This document shows, piece after piece, positions 46,429 to 54,419 of a stretch of 64,000 bases of DNA (the stretch's first letter is position 1; each line of letters begins with the position of its first letter). Source of the stretch: Oceanobacillus kimchii X50 (GTDB lineage: Bacteria; Bacillota; Bacilli; Bacillales; Amphibacillaceae); assembly GCF_000340475.1 (NCBI RefSeq), contig NZ_CM001792.1:693689-757688 (forward strand), in the 5' to 3' direction. The notes beneath the pieces are model-generated. The model searched no databases. It worked only from the letters and a program-made list of their open reading frames with translations, and had not been told where the DNA came from. Position numbers and translations under genes: made by a program.

Positions 46429-47025
46429 TTGACTTTGATGCACGATAATTTAAAATCTAAAAATGAAGAAAAACTTCAAGAAGTAATGGTTGGAGAGCTA
46501 AAACCTCACAATGCACAAATTACACTCCTTGACTATGATCCGAAATGGCCGAAGTTATTTGACCGAGAGGCTAAAAGAATTTATTCCATACTTGGTAAAA
46601 AGGTACTTCAGTTGGAGCACGTTGGATCAACTTCAGTGCCAGGTTTATGTGCTAAGCCAATTATTGATATTCTATTGGTTGTGAAGGATTCTGCTGACGA
46701 AAGTGCTTATGTTCCTGACTTGGAGGAAGCTGGCTACACTTTACGTATTCGAGAACCAGATTGGTTTCAACACCGACTTTTTAAAGGTCCCGATACAGAT
46801 ATTAATTTACACGTATTTAGTAAAGGCTCATCTGAAATCGACCGAATGTTGCGATTTCGTAATTGGCTAAGAATTAACCATTCCGATCGAGATAAGTATG
46901 CAAGCGTAAAGTGTAACTTAGCTCACCGTAAATGGAAACACGTCCAAGACTATGCGGATGCAAAAGCTTCAATAGTACAGGAAATTATGAGAAGGGCAAA
47001 CTCAGTCGATGAGAAGAAGGGGTGA
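46429..47025 (+). CDS. GrpB-family protein (nucleotidyltransferase fold)
   Basis: The 198-residue protein has the GrpB landmarks YDPKWPKLFDREAKRI, LEHVGSTSVPGLCAKPIIDILL and HVFSKGS. The family belongs to the nucleotidyltransferase superfamily; GST-ST and D-x-L are the likely metal/nucleotide site. The start is TTG, with GGAGGG eight bases upstream; an in-frame ATG is nine bases on. It begins directly after the broken DUF5946 gene. The biological role of GrpB proteins is unclear. Confidence 0.85.
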   Translation: MTLMHDNLKSKNEEKLQEVMVGELKPHNAQITLLDYDPKWPKLFDREAKRIYSILGKKVLQLEHVGSTSVPGLCAKPIIDILLVVKDSADESAYVPDLEEAGYTLRIREPDWFQHRLFKGPDTDINLHVFSKGSSEIDRMLRFRNWLRINHSDRDKYASVKCNLAHRKWKHVQDYADAKASIVQEIMRRANSVDEKKG

Positions 47026-47285
47026 AATTTACAAATTCCTTATGGGAAAGCCTTATAACCATTGATAGATTAATGATAAGAAACAATTGGAATACATTCA
47101 TTCACTGTTTATGCGAGAACTCTTTTTTAGGACATGATGATAAACAAGTGGCAGGGCAGCGATATTCAAGAATTGGGAAAACAGAGCTTGCAGATGGCTT
47201 TGTCGCTTTACCAGGTGGACCAAGAACATTAGAATGTCACTTTAGGAGATATATTGCACACCATTTAAACGCTATTTTGCATTAA
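47022..47285 (+). pseudogene. Relic carrying a LOG-family signature
   Basis: Residues ~58-75 of this 87-codon frame read ELADGFVALPGGPRTLE, the hallmark of LOG (lysine decarboxylase-like) phosphoribohydrolases. Normal proteins are about 180-190 residues with a Rossmann N-terminus that is absent here. The GTG start overlaps the GrpB stop. The flanks look scrambled, so it is probably a fragment. Confidence 0.55.
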
Positions 47286-47297
47286 GTAAATATAAAA

Positions 47298-47333
47298 GCC
47301 TAATTTCTCAACATTAAAATTGAGAAATTAGGC
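47298..47333. terminator. Hairpin terminator between LOG relic and crystallin gene
   Basis: A 14-bp perfect stem (GCCTAATTTCTCAA/TTGAGAAATTAGGC) has an eight-base loop. The T-run lies on the minus-strand side, so it best ends transcripts of the crystallin-like gene. The rest of 47,334-47,593 has no gene. Confidence 0.75.
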
Positions 47334-47593
47334 TCATAGAAGGACATTAAACCCTTTCGATCATGATGCATAATGTCCCAGTTTTTTCTAAACTTCATAT
47401 TCCTCTTTGCTCTGGTTAAATAAACAAATAATAATTTACTCTAGAAGTTTTAGGTGACTGATTATTCACAAAGTAGCCTGTTTTTTGAACTAAGATCAAT
47501 AATTAGGACTGTGAGTTTGTGATACCATCCAAACACAGAAATGTTGAATGGTTGTTTTAAGATTCCCTTTTTTCGTGGACATTACCGTTTTTC

Positions 47594-48196
47594 TCATCTA
47601 ACTCGATAAGATGAGACTTGGTCGTTCCAAGAAGTAGTACCAGACATTCCCCAAGAAGTTAAATTGGTGGTAAAGTATTTGTTTGGATAACTTACAAGAG
47701 TTAAATAACGACCACCATAATAACGATTTTGATAGAGCCTAATCCAAGAACCAGGAGCTACAGATACAGCAGATATTCTGTTATCCCATGCAGTACTCAG
47801 AGAAGTGACCTGAGTTCCAGGATACGCAATTAATGATCTTCCATATCCATGACCCGAAGTATGTTCATATAAATAAGTTGGTCTTGCCATTATACCTATT
47901 GACTGACTAGATAATCCCTCTGTAACTTTTTGATGATATGCTTCATATTTTTCTGGAGTTGAGAAGCCGTGTACCTTTTCTCCTTGATTAGTTGCTTCAA
48001 CTACCATTCCAACAATTTTTTTATGTTTATCTGGTGCATATTTTATTCCATCTACTGTGTCAACTTTTAGATCCTGATCTGGATTCGATGTTAAACTAGC
48101 TGCATTTGTTCTACCTTCAAAACTAAAAACTAAAGAGAAAAATCCTACTAGGGCTATTAAAGCTAAAGACAGATTACGTATCATTTTTCTTTTCAT
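47594..48196 (-). CDS. Secreted beta/gamma-crystallin-like protein
   Basis: The 200-residue protein has a signal peptide (KRKMIRNLS, then a hydrophobic core, ending near TNAAS at ~residues 30-35). The C-terminal ~85 residues form two crystallin-type Greek-key repeats. Each ends in the Ca2+-binding N/D-N/D-x-x-S motif: WDNRISAV and WNDQVSSY. Between lies SWIRLYQNRYYGGRYL, typical of the fold. The first ~80 mature residues are unassigned. AGGAGG upstream sets the start at 48196. Its function on a mobile element is unknown. Confidence 0.82.
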   Translation of the reverse strand: MKRKMIRNLSLALIALVGFFSLVFSFEGRTNAASLTSNPDQDLKVDTVDGIKYAPDKHKKIVGMVVEATNQGEKVHGFSTPEKYEAYHQKVTEGLSSQSIGIMARPTYLYEHTSGHGYGRSLIAYPGTQVTSLSTAWDNRISAVSVAPGSWIRLYQNRYYGGRYLTLVSYPNKYFTTNLTSWGMSGTTSWNDQVSSYRVR

Positions 48197-48463
48197 CAAA
48201 GTTCCTCCTCTTAAATTAAAAGTCAATCTATTGTAGTGCAACTTTTTTCAAAACGGTTAAACTTTATTTTAAATCCACAACACGATATTCTTTAACTTTT
48301 TCCGCTTGAACCTCACCTTCCTTTTTGTAATAATATGACTTAATTTTCACCTCCTTAATAATTGACTGGCTTTTCTGGTAATATATGATATTTACATAGA
48401 CCTGCAACTACTTGTCCCATGTTTTTAAAAGTGATTTCAACATATGAATGGCATGTTTCTGCT

Positions 48464-48641
48464 TATTAGGATCCAACGGTTTCTGCCATCGAAGTTGCCC
48501 TTCTAATAAAAGCATCATTTTCGATTAGTTGTTCCTTCGATGTAAAGTGGTTTTGTATAACGTCATAGTAGCTACATTTGCTTCCTCAATAATTTTCTTT
48601 ATTCCAACAGCATGAAAACCGTGATAGTTTCGAGCATTCAT
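48464..48641 (-). pseudogene. TetR-family regulator relic
   Basis: On the minus strand the start reads MNARNYHGFHAVGIKKII, then EEANVATMTLYK, the helix-turn-helix of a TetR protein. The family sequence resumes in another frame as HFTSKEQLIEND and ends in stops. A frameshift near the TLY motif broke it. It is unrelated in detail to the TetR gene at 45,185. Confidence 0.6.
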
Positions 48642-48736
48642 AAACACCCCTTATTAATAGGAAATCCTTTAATCTCTTTTAATGTATAAAAGAGAACCAG
48701 TGGTACCACTGGCTCTAGTCATGCTGTTTGAGAATA

Positions 48737-49020
48737 GCCATTACTTTTGTCATTTAATTTCTCACCAACTGATATCAAGACGTGAAGGTGTCATAAGTTA
48801 TCAATATTCTTTAGGTGGAGACAGCCCCATGGATTCATTGACTGGAACAGGGGTAATGGCACTCTATTTTATTGTGTATGATAAAAATTTTAAAAACTTC
48901 AATGAAGAAAATATAAAAATCATAGATATAGTTAATGAAATACAGAATCAGGTGAATGGAAAACCTTAGATTTTGCTAGTTTTGGCGCAAGTGGTTTAGA
49001 ATTATTTGTCTATGGTGATA
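48737..49020 (+). pseudogene. Unrecognised, probably frameshifted gene fragment
   Basis: A frame reads from about 48,737 (SHYFCHLISHQLISRRE) through GGDSPMDSLTGTGVMALYFIV and on to NEIQNQVNG near 48,960. The adjacent frame carries on as LDFASFGASGLELFVYGDK. The continuity suggests one damaged gene of about 100 codons. A palindrome (CCAGTGGTACCACTGG) lies just upstream at 48,695-48,712. I do not recognise the family. Confidence 0.4.
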
Positions 49021-49035
49021 AGATGTCATTTCTGA

Positions 49036-49788
49036 TTACCATTCTGGTAAGCTCAAAAAAAGACTGATATGGTCGGAAACTTCCTCAGGGTGGGTCAAAG
49101 TGATTATGTGATTAGCACCAGGTATACGCACAAAGTTAATATTGGGAGCTTCCTTATATAATTGTGCGATTTTAAAGAGATCTCCTGAGTCCTTCTCGCC
49201 TATGATAAAAAGTGTCTTCGTTTTAATTTCTCCCAATCTTTCCATTGCTGAATTGGAGGAAACAGTTTCGAATGTTTTCCAATCAAAAGTCTTTTGAATA
49301 TTGTGTATCATCATTTCGCGCAATAAATCGTATGCTTTTCCAAAAGAAACGCTCCAGGAAGGCTCGCTTAATATTATATTAGTCATTTTCTCGACATCTG
49401 GTGCAACTTTAGAAACTCGGCTCTCTAATTCCGCATGTTCGGAAGAAAATTTAAACCCCGACAGGCCTGGAGCGACCAATACCAGTTGAGACACCCTTTT
49501 TGGATAGGTCAGAGTAAAATCAGTTGCAATTTGTCCACCTAGGGAATGTCCAACGAGGGCACCTTTCTTAATTTTAAGATGATCCAAGAGTTTTCTAAGA
49601 TCCTTAACATAATCAATGGGTTCATTCGGAACAGGTGACTTCCCTGCACCCCGGACATCAAGAGTGATTACTTTGAACGACTTTGAAAGATGTGGTGTGA
49701 TGAATTCCCAGTCACGTGAATCCATAGCTCCACTATGAAGTAGTATAACTGGCTTTCCTCTTCCTTTAATTTCGTAATGAAGATCCAT
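49036..49788 (-). CDS. Alpha/beta hydrolase
   Basis: The 250-residue protein has the standard hydrolase layout: HSGAMDSRDW oxyanion region, nucleophile elbow GHSLGGQI (Ser about 98), acid in GEKDSGD and His in GANHII. Such small hydrolases include esterases, lactonases and C-C hydrolases, so the substrate is open. The gene appears monocistronic, with GGAGATTGAAATAG before the start. It lies in the accessory cargo of the ICE. Confidence 0.87.
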   Translation of the reverse strand: MDLHYEIKGRGKPVILLHSGAMDSRDWEFITPHLSKSFKVITLDVRGAGKSPVPNEPIDYVKDLRKLLDHLKIKKGALVGHSLGGQIATDFTLTYPKRVSQLVLVAPGLSGFKFSSEHAELESRVSKVAPDVEKMTNIILSEPSWSVSFGKAYDLLREMMIHNIQKTFDWKTFETVSSNSAMERLGEIKTKTLFIIGEKDSGDLFKIAQLYKEAPNINFVRIPGANHIITLTHPEEVSDHISLFLSLPEW

Positions 49789-50052
49789 CTATTTCAATCT
49801 CCTTTCCCTGAAAAAAGTAGGCATTGCCCCATGACTATCTTCGTTTCATTTCTAAGATTCCTTTTCTTATCTCCCAAACTGTTTACAAAACCATTTAATA
49901 AACTTGTTCGGTTAAAAAGGAAGTTTAATGTACCATTACAAATGATTTAATTGCTCAAGAAGGTCCTATTTCACCACTTTTATAATGCCCATCCGCTTTA
50001 ATGTTCCAATAAGTGATTTCAAGAATTTAAACACCCCCCCTTATTTATTTCA

Positions 50053-50085
50053 CACACTGTGATGAAATGATAATAACACAGTGTG
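50053..50085. promoter_or_regulatory. Orphan TetR operator pair
   Basis: CACACTGTG (50053-50061) and CACAGTGTG (50077-50085) have centres 24 bases apart. Both core and spacing equal the intact operator pair at 45,126-45,164. They precede the truncated TetR relic. The divergent target gene is missing; from 49,789 to 50,052 I see no gene. Confidence 0.75.
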
Positions 50086-50111
50086 CGAAATAAAAGCAAG
50101 AGGTGATTTGA

Positions 50112-50279
50112 GTGCCGAAAATAGTTGATCATGATCACAAAAGAAAAACGATCGCTGAAACAGCTTGGAAAATTATTGAAACGGAAGGCATTGAAAAAGC
50201 ATCTATCCGAAGAATTGCATCTGAAGCTGGAATGTCTACCGGAGCAATTGATCAAACCTTTATTCTAAAGCTACAGTAA
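50112..50279 (+). pseudogene. Truncated TetR paralogue
   Basis: From a GTG with AAGAGGTG upstream, 48 codons match the intact TetR at 45,185 closely (KRKTIAETAWKIIETEGIEK, then ASIRRIASEAGMSTGAI against ASIRRVAIEAGMSAGAL). After GAI the frame turns into unrelated residues and stops at 50,279, next to the ICE transfer module. Only the DNA-binding part survives. Confidence 0.85.
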
Positions 50280-50295
50280 ATAAACTAAATCATTT

Positions 50296-51216
50296 TTACT
50301 CGACAATCATCCAATTTGTATCTTTTTCTAACGTGAGTATATATTGCGAATACTGTGTGGCTTTTGTTACTTCGTCAATATATTTAACAGTAACCCATAC
50401 TTTTATTTGGTTCTCTATTGTCTGGAATACTGGCTTGACTAACCCTGAAAATAGATAATCCTTACCAATCGGTGGTAAAGCATTATTTTTCACATAATAA
50501 TCAAGTTCCTGTTCTGTTGCAGTCGGATAAAATGTAAAGAATGTCTCCAAAAACTCTGTCACTTCTTGCACCGTATCAGAGTCAACTGTTCCATTACTTT
50601 CAGGTTGTTGTGGCTCATAATCTGATTTATTCGGTAAGCTCCACAAGGTAGGGCTTTGTATAATTACTAAGTTTCCTACATTATCTTGATGTAATAAGAT
50701 TCGATAGGTGGATCGGACCATTTTGCTATTTTTATCTTCCATAATTTTTTGATCTACCGAATAAACAACCGCATAGGTATTATCATTTTCTGGTGACACT
50801 GACCAGATATCAATATTACCTACGCTGGAACTAGTAGGAAAATCGTCTCTTACGGTATCGGTATTTAATGCTTGTAATTCCTCTGTCAAATATTGACTGA
50901 TCTTTTCCACCCGTTGTTCAATGGAATCTTTTTCATTTTGCCATGTGTAGTAATCTTTCACAAAGTTTTTCGTAAAGCTCTCAATCGCATTCATATCCAT
51001 GATCTTGGTTTCAATGATTTCTCTTTCATGAACGGTATGTTGATCAATTGCTGTAAAGTTTTTATAGATTCCAAAGGCTAGGCTACCAATAAGTAATATC
51101 CATAAAAGAGTTACTGTTTTTTTACGTGTACCGACAGTCCGTACTTTTATTTTTCTGGATTTTGTTTCGGTCGTTTGTTTTTCTTTTCTTTTAAAAAATC
51201 TTCTCATCTGATTCAA
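50296..51216 (-). CDS. tcpC: TcpC-family conjugation protein (Tn916 Orf13-like)
   Basis: The 306-residue protein has a basic N-terminus, one membrane helix (about residues 33-53) and an extracytoplasmic pair of NTF2-like domains, as in TcpC of pCW3 and ConG/Orf13. It is part of the Gram-positive type IV secretion channel. It sits at the distal end of the transfer operon, six bases after the wall-hydrolase gene. The C-terminus is complete. Confidence 0.88.
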   Translation of the reverse strand: MNQMRRFFKRKEKQTTETKSRKIKVRTVGTRKKTVTLLWILLIGSLAFGIYKNFTAIDQHTVHEREIIETKIMDMNAIESFTKNFVKDYYTWQNEKDSIEQRVEKISQYLTEELQALNTDTVRDDFPTSSSVGNIDIWSVSPENDNTYAVVYSVDQKIMEDKNSKMVRSTYRILLHQDNVGNLVIIQSPTLWSLPNKSDYEPQQPESNGTVDSDTVQEVTEFLETFFTFYPTATEQELDYYVKNNALPPIGKDYLFSGLVKPVFQTIENQIKVWVTVKYIDEVTKATQYSQYILTLEKDTNWMIVE

Positions 51217-51222
51217 ACCTTT

Positions 51223-52241
51223 CTATTGTTTAATACGTCCAGCTCCAATTAAGTGCTTTTGCCAATAGGCAGTAGTTAAATCTGCATAACCGATTGGATC
51301 GCCAGCATTATACATTTGGTTGTTCCCAACATAGATCCCAACGTGAGTGACATAGGTTCCTGCATTATATGTGGAATGAAAGAATACTAAATCACCAGTT
51401 TTTGCTTCAGACAAGGGTATATGCTCGGTCACGTCATACTGTTGCTGCGCTGTTCGGGGCAAGTTAATACCCGCCTTTCGATAACTCCATTGTGTTAATC
51501 CGCTACAATCAAAAGAAGTATTTGGATTATCTCCCCCAAAAACATAAGGGAACCCTTCATACTTTAAAGCTTCATTCATAACAATCTGAACCATTTCATC
51601 ATCGAATTGAGGCGATATAAAATATTGACTGACTAAATCGACATAAAACATATTGCCATAACGGTAACGCCAACCACCATTTTTCTTTATGGCTATTGGA
51701 TTTGAATAAGTGACTCTGCTACCACCTGAACGTTCTTTCGCAAAACTTTCGGCCAGTCCAAAACTATATTGTGTGTCTCTTTTTGCAACGTAATCAATAA
51801 AAGCACCGCCATAGTTATATGCTTGAATGACTGTATTCTTATCGACACCACTCGCTTCTGCGGAACGCAGCAAATCTAAAAAGTATTTAGTTCCTTGTTT
51901 AATTGAAGCTTCGGTATCTAAAGAATTGGGTGGAAGTCCCAAAGATTCACTTGACTGCATCACATCTGGAAGTTTTCCACCACTCTCTACTTGGATAATG
52001 GCAAGTAGGGTAGAGACATATTCACTAATTCCGTATTCTTGTGCATATTTTTCTACCATTGGCTGATGTTTTAACACATCGGCGGTTACCGATATGCTGT
52101 CTATATCATGAATGAAATCACCACGCTCTGATGAATGTTCTTCATTCGATATAAAAATAGCTACAAATGCTAACAATCCTAAAAGGCAAGAAAGCCTAAT
52201 CCCCCAGTAATTAACATGACCTTTAATCTCATGGCTTTCAT
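51223..52241 (-). CDS. cwlT: Lysozyme-NlpC/P60 wall hydrolase of the ICE (Orf14/CwlT-like), probable N-terminal frameshift
   Basis: The protein has a membrane anchor, a lysozyme-like transglycosylase domain (YAQEYGISEYVSTLLAIIQVESGG) and a C-terminal NlpC/P60 endopeptidase with Cys in FDCSGLTQW and His in THVGIYVG. It opens the cell wall for conjugation. The coupled start (TAATG at 52241 with GGAGGAAAC) gives MKAMRLKVMLITGGLGFLAF and then TAG; the rest continues in another frame through LLGLLAFVAIF. One missing T in the T4 run near 52,181-52,184 explains this. A longer frame from 52,263 lacks a ribosome binding site. Confidence 0.85.
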
Positions 52242-54415
52242 TAGCGTTTCCTCCTAACAGCATGGATTGGACGCTTAGTGATTTGTTTCTGTTTTGTACG
52301 TTTCAACGGTTTAGAAGGACGCTCGATGATTGTCCGACTATTTTTTGATCGAGAACGTTCTTCATTAGGAGATCGGTTTTCTTTTTTAACAGGTTGTTTG
52401 GGATTATCTGTAAAATACTCTTTTCTGTCTGGGCTCGATAACTGTCGTTGTAATTTGAATTGCTTCATATGCTCGCTTTTTGTGACAGGTCTTGTCTTTT
52501 CTTTTTGTTGAACAGTTGGGTTCTTTAATCTATCTTCATGTGCAGATTCATTGACATCATGCGTGACTGGTCGTTCATAACTAGCAGTCTTTCGAGAAGG
52601 GGTACGTTTCTTATCCAATGCTTGCCGCCTATCTGCAATGGTTTGACGATGTTTTGCTTGACGCTCTGCATGTGTTTTTTGTCTCTTTTCCTTTGCTTGC
52701 TTCATACCTTCTTTAAAATCACGGGCAGGTTTTGTAAGCTGTTCTTTTCCTTGCATCACCGCATATTGAGCAGTAGTAGGTAAATCATGCAATTGCTCCT
52801 TACGGTGTTTTATATTCGCACGGAATTGATTTTTCGCACCAAGCATTCTTCCTGTTACTTGACCTACTTTCTGGCTCAAAGTTGTTGGTTTCGTACTGTC
52901 ATTTTGGCGTTCTTTATTGGTCTTTGCGGTTGATGTTAGCCGCTGTAACGGTCGAATAGGGGAGAAGGAACCTTTTGTTTGCTTTGATTTTCCAACCATT
53001 GCCCCGACTGTTGCTCCAGCTGTCGCCCCTGCAAGGGTGCGTCCGATTGTTCTCTGTAATCGCCGACTACCCCGATTGAACATTCGGTAAGGACGACGCA
53101 TGACTTTACGTCCGACCTGTTGGGAATCATTACTTTGCAGGTTAAACATGCTCATAATGTCACCAAGTTTCATGTAAATGCCCGCAAACGTCACAATCTG
53201 TAAAAAGGCAATCAAGAAAAACGGATAACTTGTTGTTAAACTGTAAAGCATGGATGAGATACTAAAGGCAACTGTAATAATCAAGGTAATGCCAGCTCGT
53301 AACATAATCACATTAAACAATTTCATAATCGCTTGTTTCCCCATGTTTTCAAAGGTGGGTATCATTGACAGTAAAAAACTGATGGGTAAAAACATGGCAT
53401 AGATGATAAATAGAATTTGTGAGAAAATCATAATTCCCGATAGTAGAAACACGAAAATGGAGATACCGATATTAAACAGAAATAAAAAGAAGACCATTCC
53501 TAAGCGAGTGGTCGTTTTCGTAATCGTTAAATTTTTATTGTCATGATCTTCAATTTCTGCTTTAACAGCATCTTCACGATCTTTTCCGTTATTCGTATCA
53601 GGATTGATAGAAACTAAGCTCTCAACACGTTCTTCGCCAATCGTTTCTTTATCCGAATCATCAAATTGTAATAGCATCCACGGCTGTTCCACTTGAATAG
53701 AAAAGAGGTTATTCCGTATCATATCAACGCTGTCTTTTCCCTGACTAGTAGAGCTAGGCATCAAGATTTTAGTACCTAAATCTAAACTTGCCTGACTAAT
53801 ATCTGCCGAAAAGTCATTAATTTTAGCAATATACGTTGGGGCATAGGCAATAAAGGAGGCCGACAAAATAAAAACGACTAAAAAGTTTAGGATCGCCCGA
53901 ATGGCTTTCGTCGTTTCCCGTTTCATTAATCCTGTATATGCCACGTAAATCCCAATCACTAAAATGAAAAGAAGCAAAAAACCTACATAAAAGCCCGAAC
54001 TGCCAAAACCACTTGCTGTAATCCCGGCTAATGTTTGCATGTTTTTCCCGATGGCATCCGCTGTTTGTGAAATAAAATCGAGTGAATAGGCTTGTTGAAT
54101 TAAATAGCCTGTCGCATTAGACAAATACAAACTTATAATCCAGATAAAATTGGTAATCGTGTAGAGCCCATACATGACTTGTTTCCCAATTCCATCATTC
54201 CAGTTCCACGGTAGCCAATCCCAACCTGTATCCACATAAAAATCGAGTTGATAATGGTCAAGAGCATATTTAGAATACAAATTATCTTCTGATACCGTAT
54301 CATCGACTAATCCCGCAGCTTGCGCAAAAGTACCAAGTAATAGAAGACATAGGAAAACGGCAGCACTAATCAGCACTACCGTTAAAATTATCTTTTTTAG
54401 TTTTTGTTTGTTCAC
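52239..54415 (-). CDS. VirB6/TrbL-like conjugation membrane protein (Tn916 Orf15-like)
   Basis: The ~724-residue polytopic protein has a signal-like first helix and about eight membrane segments up to residue ~430. A long basic Arg/Lys/Gln-rich cytoplasmic tail follows with many KRQKTHAERQ-like stretches. It forms the inner-membrane channel of the secretion system, like ConG/TcpH partners. I start at GTG 54415, five bases after GAGGTG and just beyond the VirB4 stop; the longest frame begins 24 bases earlier. The stop couples to the wall-hydrolase start. Confidence 0.87.
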
Positions 54416-54419
54416 ATTG

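Noticed and set aside
48695..48712. CCAGTGGTACCACTGG palindrome as a regulator operator
   Set aside because: It could equally be a terminator remnant; there is no linked regulator or promoter to decide.
50019..50255. Minus-strand open frame opposite the TetR relic
   Set aside because: It is the shadow of the TetR paralogue and crosses the operators.
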